64,000 bases of DNA from Escarpia spicata (Eukaryota; Annelida; Polychaeta; Sabellida; Siboglinidae). Where the stretch lies: the NCBI GenBank assembly GCA_963995525.1, contig OZ023209.1, positions 36,263,679-36,327,678 on the forward strand, read 5' to 3'. Under the pieces are notes generated by a model that was not told where the DNA came from, did no database searches, and saw only the letters and a list, made by a program, of their open reading frames with translations. The position numbers and the translations under genes were made by a program. Positions 32,400 through 57,669 of the stretch are shown here, in pieces. The stretch's first letter is position 1. Every line of letters starts with the position of its first letter.

Positions 32400-34320
32400 T
32401 GTGGTACAGTGTGTCTAATAATGGAAAGAACACTTCAACAATCTCCTCAACAAGCTCCCGCCGGAACCGGATCGTTGTGACAACACGTCTCGTACTCCTG
32501 TTAGTGTACACCACAGTCCCCCTATCTTAGAGTCTCCAGCGACCATCGAGGAAGTGACAAAGGCTCTCTCCAAACTGAAGAATGGACGCGCAGCTGGAAT
32601 ATGCAATGTCACCGCTGAAATGCTCAACGCCGGCGGACCCTCTCTGATTTTGTGGCTTCCAAATTTCATAAACTGTGTTTGGGTAAATGAAGAAATCCCT
32701 ACTGATTGGAGACGTGGGATCATCCTGCCATTCTGGAAACACAAGGGCGACCGCCTGGTATGCAGCAATCACAGAGGAATAACACTGCTATCGATACCTG
32801 GAAAACTGTTCGCACTCATCTTGTTACATCGTTCTATTGACGCTGTCAGGTCAACAAGAAGAGTCCAGCAGGTTGGCTTCGTTCCGGGCCGCTCCACGGT
32901 TGATCAGATATTCTCTTTAAGCCAGATTATCGAAAAGCTAAATGAATTTCATCAAACCGCCTTCATTGCTTTTATTGGTTTAAAGCTGCTTTTGATAGTA
33001 CCGACCGCAAGAGCCTCTGGTTGCTCCTTCAAAACATTGGCCTGCCCCCAAAGTTATGCTGATTGTTCAAGCTACTGTACAGCGACAGTGAGAGCTGTAT
33101 CCGCCTCGGTAATGATTCCTCAGATCTTTTCTCCATTGACTCCGGTGTGCGTCAAGGCTGTGTGGTTGCCCCTGACTCCGGTGTGCGTCAAGGCTGTGTG
33201 GTTGCCCCTGACTCCGGTGTACGTCAAGGGTGTGTGGTTGCCCCTGACTCCGGTGTATGTCAAGGCTGTGTGGTTGCCCCTGACTCCGGTGTACGTCAAG
33301 GCTGTGTGGTTGCCCCTGACTCCGGTGTACGACAAGGCTGTGTGGTTGCCCCTGACTCCGATGTACGTCAAGGCTGTGTGGTTGCCCCTGACCTGTTTAA
33401 TCTCACCATTGACCATATCATGGTACAACTTGAGAGAAAAGCCGGTTCTTCCCTCGGCATTAGACTTGGAGACACTGTTGTGACAGACTTGGATTATGCA
33501 GATGACATTGCCATCTTTTGCACATCGCGTGCTGACCTCGTCCTCAAAGAATTCTGCTCTATAGCCAGTGTTGCTGGCCTTTCCATCAGCTGGGCCAAAA
33601 CGAAAGCGATGGCAATATGCGCAGACATCGATTTACTCAACCCCATCACCATCAATGGCGAAATCATCGACTTTGTGGATGAGTTTACTTACCTGGGCTC
33701 CATCATATCCGCTAATGGCTCTGTCGACCACGAGCTCGCAGTTAGAATCGGCAAAGCAGCGGGTGCAATGAAACAACTGTCAACTGCTCTGTGGCGCAGA
33801 CGTTCCATCTCGCGGGGTACCAAGCTAAAGATGTTTAATGCTCTCGTCATTTCCAACCTTCTATATGTCTCTGAGACCTGGCAACTGACCATTCAACAGG
33901 CCACGAAAATCGATGCTTTCGCCATGAAGAGCCTCCGTCGCCTCGAGAACATAAAGTGGTTCAATTACATCAGCAATAACACGACCATGGACCGTACCGG
34001 TCAGAAGCATGCATCAATACTCATCACCCAGAGACGCCTTCGATGGTTCGGCCACCTGCAACGTATGGCACCAAACTACCATGCCGATCTACTATACCAA
34101 TTCCACCCACAAAACACCGGCTGGAAACGGCGCCGTGGGCGTCCTCGCCGTTGATGGATCGACTGTGTTAAGCACGATTTGGATGGCCTGGGCCTCACGC
34201 TTGAGGCGGTCGAGCAGCTGGCCGTTGACCGCCCCACCTGGAAGGCGATGATAAAGAATGTGATGTGACCTCTACGCTGGATATCCGGCAAGAGCTCTAA
34301 GCCAAGTAAGTCAAGTGTCT
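32400..34320 (+). pseudogene. Decayed RTE-like LINE fragment with expanded RT motif
   Basis: 5'-truncated. It begins ERWKEHFNNLLNKL, then LSKLKNGRAAG, DWRRGIILPFWKHKGDR and NHRGITLLSIPGKLF. After a frame shift (~32975) and a stop (33060) it continues FKLLYSDSESCIRLG, the multiplied GVRQGCVVAPDS block, LDYADDIAIF (active site, ~33488), FTYLGSIISANGS, AAGAMKQLSTALWRRRS, YVSETWQLT and RFGHLQRMAPNYHADLL. A TGA at 34152 precedes WIDCVKHDLDGL. These signatures match LINEs that read GVRQGC and DYADDI. No endonuclease remains. It ends near 34300 in a TAAGCCAAG/TAAGTCAAG doublet. Confidence 0.85.
33138..33389 (+). repeat. Seven 36-bp units inside the RT domain
   Basis: Exactly 252 bp: seven tandem copies of a 36-bp unit encoding GVRQGCVVAPDS, the RT motif with the conserved Gln-Gly. 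Copy 4 reads GVCQGC, copy 7 reads DVRQGC, and the last copy passes into DLFNLTID, the normal continuation. The frame is kept throughout. Confidence 0.98.
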
Positions 34321-34942
34321 AATACAAAGGCAGCAATATATTGTATTCGTGTGTTTAATTTGGATGTTACAGTCGCAGTTTTGGGAAAAGTTATTTATGG
34401 CATCAGTAAAGCGTTGGGGTACCATTCTTTGTCTTTTTTTTATTTGATACATTTTCATTAGCAGTGGTCACTGTCACAATGTCTTTAAAGTATTCTGGAA
34501 CTAGTTGCTGTTGCCGTTTCCTCGCTCCACCTTTGAACCGTCTCTGCTTTTCTTCTATTCCTCTTAATGCAGTATTGTCAACTCCTATCTTAACTGTCGT
34601 CTGACTCATGCAATGCTGTCGACCTCGTCGCTTCTGCTTTCATTGACAGTCAGCATTTGGAGCAGATTAATGGGTGTGGATCCGCTCCAAACCCATCCTC
34701 CTTACACCAACCCACTTTGCTAGTATACTTAATTGTCCAGGCCCAGTTGTTATGTTACTGTTGCACTCCAGTCCGCTTTTGATTGCATCCAGTCTCTCGT
34801 GACTATCTGTGCCTTCGACCTACATTTTCAATAACCATTACGAAAACTCGGTGCCCAACTCTTTATTTTTCTGTCCAAACTCGCATCTCTTTATTTCTTC
34901 ATTTTCATACTTTTCGAACAACTTGCTACTCTCTAAGAAATT
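34321..34942. other. No gene recognised
   Basis: Unique-looking sequence. The 68-residue minus-strand frame at 34403-34609 (KQRRFKGGARKRQQQL) is basic but too short to assign. Confidence 0.45.
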
Positions 34943-35265
34943 AGGGTTCAAATCTGTACCCTATATGGTGTAGAGAGTTGTCACATCAGGATCACCCATA
35001 AGGGGTTCAAATCTGCACCACACATCTGGGATGCAGATTTGCACCCCAATATTAGGGTGCAAATCTGCACCCCATATGCACCCTAAAGGGTGCTAATCTC
35101 TAACACCTGGTATGCACCCAATAATATGCACATGGGGTGCAGATCTGAACCCCTATGTTAGGGTGCAAATCTGCACCCCACATATGAGGTGCAGATTTGA
35201 ACCCTTAGGGATGCTCCTGGTGCAACAACTATAGGGTGCAAATCTGAACCCAAAGGGTGCAGAAT
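34943..35265. repeat. Array of dyad-symmetric 20-bp motifs
   Basis: About eight to ten copies of agggtgcaaatctgcaccc or its inverse (ggatgcagatttgcacccc) lie irregularly spaced over 320 bp, at about 34943, 35002, 35030, 35054, 35135, 35159, 35186 and 35233, with partial copies between. Each copy is nearly its own reverse complement (GGTGCA-AATC-TGCACC), so each can form a hairpin or bind a dimeric protein. Confidence 0.85.
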
Positions 35266-38005
35266 ATAATCCTTTCTGGTTAACTTAGCACACTGAAAAG
35301 TAAAACTGTGCACCATTTTAGGGTAAAAACTGCAACATTGGATTGTGTTGCAACTTTGCATTACTGTTAAGGAGGACAAATTTGAAACGTGAAGCGTGTA
35401 CATTTAAGGGTGCACATTTACATATCTGTACAATGCGGAATACAACATACAGAAAGCCCAATCCATGATGCTCATTTGAACATCTTCAGGATCAACATGA
35501 CTTAAAGGGTAAGAAAAATTACATTAAAATGTAAAACATAACAGGTCATTTTAATTGCTGCGTTTTACTGCATCAATATATATATACCTAGAAATGTTTT
35601 ATAACATAATGTAAATTACAGTAACAAATAATCAGTAGAAATCAGCAAAAATCGTGTTCATCTCAAATGTTACAATGAATACACATACATATGTGCATGT
35701 TCTATAACAGTTATTATTATTGAGTAATTGGTGGCGTAACAGTAACAACCACCCTCATCTCATACACACAGTACTGAGCATGTTCCATGATAAAAAGTTT
35801 CTGTTAGGCCATTCAAAGTCAAATCATCCAATGTCCAGCACATTTAATAGTTTATCTCATAATTTAGTAAATAAGTGGGTATTGTTGAGTACTTTTTGAT
35901 GTTGAAATGCATTATGACACAAGGTCTAGGTGGTTGCAATTTATACATTGCACTCTAATGCAACAATGACATACTGACTGCCCCAAACAATTTAAGATAT
36001 ATAAAAATGTCCTGCATCCATTAAACTCTGTCCTTCTATCTATCATTCTTAAATGTTGTGTATACATCCTGTATCAATATGACTTCATATTAAACAAATT
36101 TCAGATATCACTCTTATAAACCTCTCATTACAGAGGCAACTAAAAAAAGGTAAAAATAACGTGTGGTTCTGAGTAGTTACCCCATCCTTATAATGAGACA
36201 ATACAAACGCAATTTACATGTAAACGCCTAGCTTTTTGTAGAAGTCTATTGGTTGATTTCATATGGAATGACCATATTGGGTAAATGACAGTCACATAAT
36301 TACCAACAACAAACACCTTGACTGAGTTTATAAGCCGTTAACAAAATTATATTGTAACATCATTAGAATGACCTTACAGCAATTGTGTAATTTACCAGAC
36401 TACTGCACAAATTGTGCGAATTAGCATTCTAAATTCCCTTGTGTGAAATATATAAAACGCTGTGAGTTAACCGACTCCAATATAATTAAACGTAATGCAC
36501 GAGGTGTATATTTAACAATATTATATGAATGACAGATTCTCACAAATAACCAGAAACCTGGTCAATACGACAAGATACGATCTAACGGTATCACGTGTAA
36601 CACAAATGAATCAGTTGACATTGACCCTGTCAGCAAATGAGTAACCTAATCAAAAGGTGAGATAATCAGCCAAAAGGCCGTCCACGTGGAAGATAAATTC
36701 ATAACCAGGCTTCGAAATAAAGCAGAAAGATGGTATTGGATGACCAGGGCGTGGAACCTCCATGTCCGTTGTCGGGGGAGGGAATTTACCCAGTACGGAC
36801 AATGTGAATATGTGAAAGGGGAGATATTGCACAAACCACCCCCTAAATGTGTGTAGAGCACAAAGTGGCTTGTTTAGATCCAGGTGTCACTGCACTAACA
36901 AGATACATATTAACCAAATTTCGTCCACACTATTCAACCAGGTGCTTTAAAGTAGCACTCACATATCCGAGAGCCATGTTTGCGAAAAGAACCGATGTAT
37001 CAGTATTAAATTGTGACATACGAAGCCCCGAGAACCAAACTGAAAAGTTAAAGTTCGCGGATTTCATTACATGAAAGGTCAGAGGGAGAACCTGAACTAA
37101 CTAGAAACAAATGCCTGGATTTAGAGGAGATATGTCTACTGATTTAAAACTAAAACACATAAATCATATTCACGCTGAGGAGCATTTTACTATAGGGACT
37201 TAATTTTGCCGACAGTGTACAACATGTAATGCGGACCAAGACGCTACCAAAGATGGGGGAACACAACAATTGTGAAAAATACACTTGAGCAAAAACAAAA
37301 CTAAGACTATTTGATACGTTAAGGCTCACTCCCAGGCTAGAGTAGCAACCCGCAAGGGTATGAAATCATTCGTGAGGCATGTAGCGAAATAGATGAACAA
37401 TACCCACAAATACCTTTGGGAGTATATCAATAAAAAACATAAAACTGAATGGGCATACTCACGTATATCAAAATGTCCTAGTTTGTTCATCCAGGGACGA
37501 GCAATGCAGTACTTCATTCATCACGTCCACCAATGTAGACACTGGGTGCAGCCTACTGCGTTGTGTTCAGAGATGAAAGGTGCCTTTGTTGCCCGGAAAC
37601 GGTAAGTGAATATACAACTCGATGGTTGTGAGCAATGCGTGCATATTGGGAATTAAAACTACTTGTTACTAGGTAGAGCTTTGACGATTTGGTTCACACC
37701 TGTTTGTCCTAATCCACTGTATATAGATATTGGTGGAACTGTGTATAATGTACGAGGAATCCTTGGCATTGTGGCGTCAACATACATACACGCTTGTCTC
37801 CTTTGCCCCCCCCCCCATCATGCACTCGCAAAATATACAATCAGAAACATTATGAAACTATGCTTAATATATATAGTATAGTATATAGTATAAATTTAAA
37901 CCAAGGCCAACTGCCAACGTATTTTAAGACAGTCGTACATCTATTGACACAAAATGAAAGTTGGTAACATAATATTAATACCGTCTGAACATTACCTAAA
38001 AAGTT
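35266..38005. other. AT-rich DNA, no gene recognised
   Basis: 2.7 kb without a convincing ORF, RNA gene or mobile-element signature. A C-homopolymer lies near 37806. Short frames (60-75 residues) look random. Confidence 0.5.
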
Positions 38006-38009
38006 AAAA

Positions 38010-41000
38010 AGTATACTTGTAATTAAATAAATAATAAATCAAATAAATAAATAAATTAGCTGACGATATTAAAAAAACTAAGCTAACAGCTTAGTATGTA
38101 TATACATGTAGTCAAGTGAGTAAATTAAAAAAAAAAAAAAATTATTAAAAAAATAATAATTTAGCATGGAGACATAAAATCTAAACAGACTGAAAACAGT
38201 ATCATGGCATCTGGCTGTTCAAGTGACTCACAGCCTGCGGATAAAAACTGTTTTTAAGTCTAGTGGCCCTTGTCTTAATATTTCTATAGCGCTTGCCAGA
38301 GGGAAGAAGTTCAAAAAGTTGGATGGCTGGGTGGGTAGTATCCTGTACAATGCTCTTGGATTTTTGCGCACAGCGAGCATGGTAACTAGATTCAATGGAT
38401 GGCAACTCGCGCCCATTGATTCTAGATGCGCCCTTCACGATAACTTCTAGCCGTTGTTTCTCCTCCTGACTGGCGCGGCCAAACCACACTACAATCGAGA
38501 AAGTGAGGATACTTTCAATGTTTGCGCGGTAGAATCGTATTATAATCTCCTGAGCAATGCCGAATCTCCTGAGCTGCCCCAGGAAGAACAGGCGTTGTTG
38601 TGCCTATTTTGTAATGCCCAGTGTGTTTGTGCCCCAGCTCAGATCGCTTGAAATGTTGTTCCAATGAATCTAAAAGATTAACCGTGCTCGACCTCCACGC
38701 CATTCATCGAAAGAGGGCGGATGGGAGTCATCGTTTTGCGGAAATCAACAATCATTTCTTTAGTCTTTGAAACGTTCACTTCGAGGTTGTTATCCACAAA
38801 CCATTCTCTGAAATTCCTCCCTGTATGGCGTCTCATCTGCATTCTCAATGCAGCCCTCCACAGTGGTGTCATTGGAAAACTTGTCCACAGAGACACAGTC
38901 ATTTGTGAAGAAAGTAAACAGGAAGGGGGATAGCACACAACCTTGTGGGGCACTTGTATTCAGGATAAGAGGTTTGGAGATAGAGTTGTTGACTCTGGCA
39001 GATTGAGGCTTGTGAAGAAGAAAGTCAAGGACCCAGTGACACATGGCAGGATGTACATTCAACAATGAAAGTTTATCAAACAGCCTGAATGGTGTTAAAT
39101 GCTGAGCTGAAGTCAATGAACAGGATCCTGGCATAGGTTCCTGGCCTCTCTAGGTGCTTCAGAATGTGATGCAGACCTAAAGCTACCGCATCATCTACTG
39201 ATCTGTTTGCTTGATATGCAAACTGGTGCGAGTCCAGGAGGCCATCGGTGGCCGACTTCAGGTACACTCTCATGGTGACTGAGGTCAGTGCCACTGGACG
39301 GTAGTCGTTCAGCCCGGTGATGTTGGACTTCTTGGGAATGGGTATGATAGTGGAAATTTTGAAGCAGACTGGAACTCTGGACTGCTGGAGAGAGGAGTTG
39401 TAGATGTCCGTAAACACCGCAGAGAGTTGGTCGGCGCAATTATTCAGGGTAGATGTGGAGATGCTGTCTGGACCCGAAGCCTTCGGCGTGCTCTGTCTTC
39501 TGAACAGTTTCCTCACCTCAGCTTCCTGGACTATAAAGGACGGAGACAGAGAGGTACCCGCTGGAAGTGGGCGGTGCTCTGGTGAATAGCTAAGCTTGTC
39601 AAATCTGCTGTAAAAGTCGTTGAGCTGATCAGGGAATGAGGGGTCACTGCTGTTGATGGCCACTGTGCGTTCCTTGTACTGCGTAATCTGCCGCAGGCTT
39701 TTCCAGACAGATCTGGTGTTGTTGGAAGCGAACTGGTCTTCAAGTTTGCGTTTGCATACGAATTTGGCCTTCTTGACAGCCTTCTGTGCCTCGCACTTAG
39801 CTCTCCTGTATTCTTCCCTGCTGCCGCTGATGAAGGCAGCGTTCTTCTCCACCAGTTTCTGCTTGATGTATCTGGTGAATCAAGGTTTATTGTTGCCGTA
39901 CAGGGTCTTTGTCTCCGTGCACACCTCCTCACACCAGTTGATGTAGGATGTCACGGTGTCAGCGTACACGTCTAGGTCAGGACATGCCTCTTTAAACATG
40001 TCCCAATCTGTGCACTCCAGGAAGCTCCGAAGAGCTGCAGTCGACTCGTCCGTCCGCTTCTTGACAGTCTTCTTTGTTGGCTTCAACGTTTTCAGTTTCT
40101 GTCGGTACGTGGTGATGAGGACGACCGTTGCGTGATCAGACTCTCCGATCGGAGCCCTGGTGGTGGCACAGTACGCATCCTTAAAGACTGTGTAGCAGTG
40201 ATCCAGAACATTGCTATTGCGTGTAGCACAGTCTACATGCTGCTTGTACCTGGGCAGTACCTCCTTCAAATGTGTGTGATTAAAGTCACCCAGAATGATG
40301 AATTCGCTGTCAGGATGAGTCGATTCTGCTGCCACCACCTGAGCAGCCAACTGGCTGACTGCCTTGGTAGCACTGGCATCAGGGGGGATGTAAATACCCA
40401 ACAGTACGACCGAAGAGGACCCTCTCGGGGAATAGAACGGCTTGCAATTGATAGTTAGAGTTTCCAGTTCACGAGAACACGAAGAAGATACAAGCTGAGT
40501 GTCATTACACCACCGCTGATTCACAATAAAACACAAGCCACCAGCCCGCTGCTTGTCCGTCAGTTCGCTCGATCGGTCCGCTCTAAACAGAGCATGACCA
40601 AGGGGTGTCACTGCCGCGTCAGGTGTCGTGGCATCTAACCACGTTTCCGTAAAACATAGTATAGAGGCGTCACTTATTTCTCGTTTGTAAGTCAACAGGT
40701 GAAATAGTTCGTCTGTTTTGTTCCTCAGTGATTGCACATTTGCTAGAACGATAGCAGGGAGTCGTGGTCGAAGGCTGCGCCGGCGAAATCTACAGAGAAC
40801 GCTCCCGCGTCTATTCCGCTTGCGTGTGCGGCTAGAGGCGTTGTGTTTGGTTTATACTCATAGTTCATGGATTCCCTGATTCTCAGTAGATCTTCACGAT
40901 CATACTTAATATAATATACATATATATATAGTCTTAAACACGAGAACAATCATCGAAAACGTACAAACAATCATCCATCGCCACAACTTGTCGCCATGCA
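38010..41000 (-). mobile_element. Nearly full ORF2 of an L2/CR1-like LINE, decayed
   Basis: Minus-strand element with endonuclease and RT regions in order, ending in a TAAA/TTAT-rich tail near 38010-38040 and starting upstream of 40949. No ORF1 was recognised. The damaged coding part is described under 38202-40949. Confidence 0.8.
38202..40949 (-). pseudogene. LINE ORF2 pseudogene (endonuclease, RT)
   Basis: Starts with a basic leader (RFRRRSLRPRLPAI), then VQSLRNKTDELF, CFTETWLDATTPD, RAGGLCFIVNQRWCND, GIYIPPDASATK, ILGDFNHTHLKEVLP and IGESDHATVV: a full endonuclease. One in-frame TGA at 39880 interrupts it. The same frame resumes with YRRAKCEAQKAVKKAK, KASGPDSISTSTL, GLNDYRPVALTS, DSHQFAYQANRSVDDAV and RILFIDFSSAFNTI. 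Frameshifts near 39110 and 38870 precede APQGCVLSPFLF, the DTP-like active-site region and VNVSKTKEMIVDFRK. It ends with the tail IVKGASRINGRELPSIE. One stop and two or three shifts; inactive as read. A related but more decayed copy is at 59499-62165. Confidence 0.85.
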
Positions 41001-42523
41001 CCGGCGCCATCAATTTTTTTTATATAACATATTCAATTGTTGGTATTCAAAAAGGTCAATGTGTGTAATCAAATGAGACACCACGCTGACATCGTTGTTT
41101 GTTAAACATCCGAGGCACCTGCTGGGAACTAAAAAGAATGGCAACTCGAATTCCTGCGCAATTAATCATTAGCTGTTAAGGCCAACGCAGCTATGAACCT
41201 AACCCCGACAAACACAAAGGCTGTCTTTGTGTTGTTATGGCTGCGAGTAAAATCACTGCGTCTAACCCTAAATGTTGCAGTAGTTATCAGTCATTTGCCA
41301 GTTACTGGTGTGCTATCGAGCGTGACAGTCAAGTTACGCAGTCACACATTGGAAAGTTCCACTAACTCTAGATGTTTACGTATACGAATTGACTCATTTT
41401 CTGCTTGACGAAATGCCGCTTTTTGAACGACACTAACCTCACCAAATAATGCCATATACTATAAAAAAAACTTCCTAGTTGATTCATCCAATGGTAGGCG
41501 ACTTGCGAATGAATGGTCTGACCTATTTTCTATAGAAAAATCCCCAGTTATCACATGCACCAAAGTTGTCATTGAATCCAGTTCCAACTAGTAGCGTAAA
41601 AGGTAAGTGTCTCCAATATATAGTATGGTCTGCTTAACTGTTTGCACGATCCGCAGGTAGTTATAATATATATCAGCTAACGTTACTGGTGTGGTAAAGC
41701 TAGTTGCGATAAAACCTATGTAACGCAAGACCCGTAATTTATTCATTAATAGTTTGAAATGTGAACCTGCAGACAGTTGTGCATTGATGCTCCGGGCATG
41801 GACTTATCCCCGTGTAGCAACAGTTTGTGTATTCAGAATATGACTAAACAAAACTAACTTTCACCCACCTATGGAGCAACACACCATTCCTTTACGGTGT
41901 TACGGAGTAAAACTGCAATAAACACTACATTTATGTGTATAGTATTGTTTGTCAGGAAATGACTCTGCGAATTGTGACAGGAGACGTTAAAATGAAATAA
42001 GTTATCAAACATTCAAACATTTCTGAAAAAAATATACCCAGAATATTGTACATAATTTAGTTCATAACACTTTTAATGCAAGCATTAATAAATTATAAAA
42101 CAATAAACATATTATTATAGGCGAAACCTTGTACAAATCCATGATTGTGTGAGATACAGCATCAATGTATATAAATGTCACGTTTGTCACTGGATGTGTG
42201 AGAACAAATTTGTCACCTACTTCATGTGGAGTGAAGCCAGTGGCGGAATTCATCCAGGACTAGCAGCTAACAAAAGATAAAGGTGGTTTGTGTGTGGCAT
42301 TAGTTATTGGTGTTAATATAAGCTTAACTACTGAGTTAACAGCCGTTTAAACAAGCTTGAAACCTTCACCCATTAGATATACTTGCTGCTTGCCCTTGCA
42401 TCATATGTTGTCTCTTTGGGCGTTTCACATTAACTCTTATTTATGCCACCTATCTGCCATTACCGCTAAAACGTCATATCAATTGGGTGCTGTATGAGAA
42501 ATAGATGGAATTATACACACTGT
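41001..42523. other. No gene recognised
   Basis: AT-rich DNA. Frames of 60-70 residues (41193, 42062) show no motif and lack splice context. Confidence 0.45.
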
Positions 42524-43620
42524 GAAGTCGAGATGGCGCTCGAACGAACAGCTCTACCGAAGGTTGTGTGTCTGTGTGTGCATGTGCGTGTGCGTGTGCG
42601 GGCGAGTGAGTGTGCGTGTGCGGTTGCGTGTGCGTTCGCGTGTGCTTGCGTTGTTTTATTTATGTGAACGACACTCCCTAAAGACACAGGTAAACAATAT
42701 TGCCGTCCGTCGCTCGTCGTGTCAGTGTTTATAAATATAAAACGCTTTATCTGTTCGGCATGGTTCGCTACGTTACAGTGCACTTCAACGTTGAGGAATG
42801 GTCGGCAATATACTGCCTGAAGCCATCTCTGACTGACTGACTGACTGACTAAATGAGTGATTGCTAACCGGATCGCTTTCGCACAGAAATTGCAGCGTTA
42901 ATAACTGTTTCCCTGTGAAGTTGAGATGGCGCTCGAACGAACAGCTCTACCGAAGCCGGCGAAAGTTGTGTGTGTGTGTGTGTGTGTGTTTGTGCGCGTG
43001 CGCGTGCGCGTGCGCGTGCGCGAGCGTGTGTTGTTTTATTTATGTGAACGACACTCCCTAAAGGTACAGGTAAACAATATTGCCGCCGTCGCTCGTCGCG
43101 TCAGTGTTTATAAATATAAAACGCTTTATCTGTTCGGCATGGTTCGCTACGTTACAGTGCACTTCAACGTTGAGGAATGGTCGGCAATTTACTGCCTGAA
43201 GCCACCTCTGACAGAATGACTGACTGACTGAATGACTGATTGCTATCCGGATCGCTTTCGCATAGAAATTGCAGCGTTAATAAATGTTTCCCTGTGAAGT
43301 CGAGATGGCGCTCGAACGAACAGCTCTACCGAAGCCGGCGAAGGTTGTGTGTGTGTGTGTGTGTGTGTGTGTGAGTGTGTGTGTGTGTGTGTGTGAGTGT
43401 GTGTGTGTGAGTGTGTGTGTGTGCGTGTGCGCGTGCGCGTGTGCGTGCTCGAGCGTGCGTTGTTTTATTTATGAGAGCGACACTCCCGTCGCTCGTCGTG
43501 AATCAGTGTTTATAAATATAAAACGCTTTACCTGTTCGGTATGGTTCGCTGCGTTACCGTACACTTCGACGTAAAGGAATGGTCGGCAATATACTGCCTG
43601 AAGACACCTGTGTGAACTAA
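42524..43620. repeat. Three tandem ~380-bp units with internal GT tracts
   Basis: Each unit begins gaagtcgagatggcgctcga (42524, 42917, 43296), contains a GT/GCGT tract, then ttgttttatttatg, a conserved segment with gtttataaatataaaacgc, and ends around aatggtcggcaat and TGACTGAC repeats. The unit spacing is 393 and 379 bp; most of the difference is GT tract length and a small deletion in unit three. Frames through the units are repeat artefacts. Confidence 0.93.
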
Positions 43621-44148
43621 CAGCTAGATTGTGCTATATCATGCGCTACTTTCCATGTTTGTTTATGAGGACACCAATGTATCGGTGAATATGGACAGTG
43701 CCTATATTTTGATTAATGCCTCTCTAAATACTGGCCTCCTATTGGTGAACAATTATTCACCCGTTGTGAAAATCACCATCGACCCACTGACGTTGTATAT
43801 ATGCTAACAAAATGCCAATTCTCCGAGTAGTGCTGCATACACATAGTCGCAGACGACATATTCCCGTATTCGTAACTGAAATTTACCAAAAGGACGTATA
43901 TTTGAACAGTTTGTGGGGCATGAGCGATTGTTGCAAGTTACACAAAACGTCCCAAACTGATCAGTGGATGGATTACATAGCAACAACGAATAACGTCTTA
44001 CTAACTTCCGGTACGAATACGTAACCAGTAAGAACCCTCAACCTACAGGCAATACCGAAAAATATAAAGTTTTACTTTTTCCAGGGGGGCCTACATTATT
44101 CTATCTGCAAGTTGGGCGGCCGATATAAATTACCTGTCTACGAAAGAA

Positions 44149-44660
44149 ACGTTAACATACATACACGCATGCATACACGCACACACACGCGCGCACGCAC
44201 GCACGCACACACACACGCACGCACACTCACACACACATACACACGCGCACGCACAAACACACACACGCATGCATACACGCACACACGCACACACACACAC
44301 GCACACATGCACACACGCACACACACATACATAACATACATACATGCATACATGCATACACGCATACACGCACACACGCACACACGCACACACGCACACA
44401 CGCACACACGCACATACACACATACACACACACACACAAACACTCACACACACATACACATATACACACATACACACATACATACATGTATACGTACATG
44501 TATACGTACATACATACATACATGCATACATGCATGCATGTATGCATGCATGCATACACGCAAGCACACACGCACACACGCACACACGCACACACGCACA
44601 CACGCACACACGCACACACGCACACACGCACACACGCACACCAGCACACACGCACACATA
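44149..44660. repeat. Compound CA / ACGC / ATAC microsatellite
   Basis: Over 500 bp of alternating purine-pyrimidine sequence: CACACG, ACGCACGC, ATACATAC and ATGCATGC runs. Such tracts can adopt left-handed DNA. Several open frames across it are artefacts. Confidence 0.97.
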
Positions 44661-45168
44661 CACTGATGGGTGCGAATGTATGTGTTGATACTTTTCTTCT
44701 CTCCCATGGTCATCAGCTATCCCTGTTCATCAGAGTACAACGAAAATGAATTAATTGCTTTCATGTGATCTGGATAGTGCCATGAGCCAAAGTTCGACTA
44801 TGTTTCCACATTATGTAGTGTTAATGCTAAAGCAGCACACACACGATTTATATTTTATTTTAAATAAATGACCAGTATATTTGTTAATACAAATACCTTC
44901 AAGAAACGTAATATTTTATTAATTTAATGCTAATATTACATTGACATAAACACAAAAGATGTTTCTATTCCATCGGACTAATTGAAGGTATTGCATGTAT
45001 ACTGTCATTAAGCCACACATACGTTGGTTTCTCTATTTTACATGGTTTTCAGGAAGACGATCTCTCATAATGGCGTTATTAGTAATACTATTAACTGTGA
45101 TTAATATATTTCATCTTTACAACACTAGATTCATAGTTTGATGGATGTTTTCTTGCAGGAAAGAAGCA
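44661..45168. promoter_or_regulatory. 5' flank of the YWTD/EGF gene
   Basis: AT-rich. The run tcttgcagg just before 45160 resembles a splice acceptor, so the ATG exon may be preceded by a non-coding exon not identified here. No TATA box can be assigned. Confidence 0.3.
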
Positions 45169-57280
<12,112 letters not shown>

Positions 57281-57506
57281 GTGAGACGAATATTTCCTAT
57301 CTACACAAAAGGTCTGTCACACACTTACTAATGGCTACTTACTTTTTCACTAGGGAAATAAATTGCAAATACAAACTTTATCTGTCATAACTGATATTTC
57401 TCTAATAGCTTTCTGCGGGTACATCGAGTCGTGACTTAATATTTACATGAACTTATGATAGGTTTAACGTTAATGTAAAGGTCGATCTCACCGTAGGCAC
57501 GTAGAC

Positions 57507-57660
<154 letters not shown>

Positions 57661-57669
57661 GAAATTTGA

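Noticed and set aside
33120..33428. Minus-strand repeat protein (GVRGNHTALTYT units)
   Set aside because: Antisense shadow of the duplicated RT motif, which has clear meaning on the plus strand.
44112..44749. ORFs up to 184 residues rich in His/Thr or Cys/Val
   Set aside because: Compound CA/ACGC/ATAC microsatellite.
57409..57434. Terminal exon AFCGYIES-stop for the LRP-like gene
   Set aside because: Phase and acceptor fit, but it is only 26 bp with no family match or poly(A) signal nearby, so it is mentioned as a possibility and not annotated.
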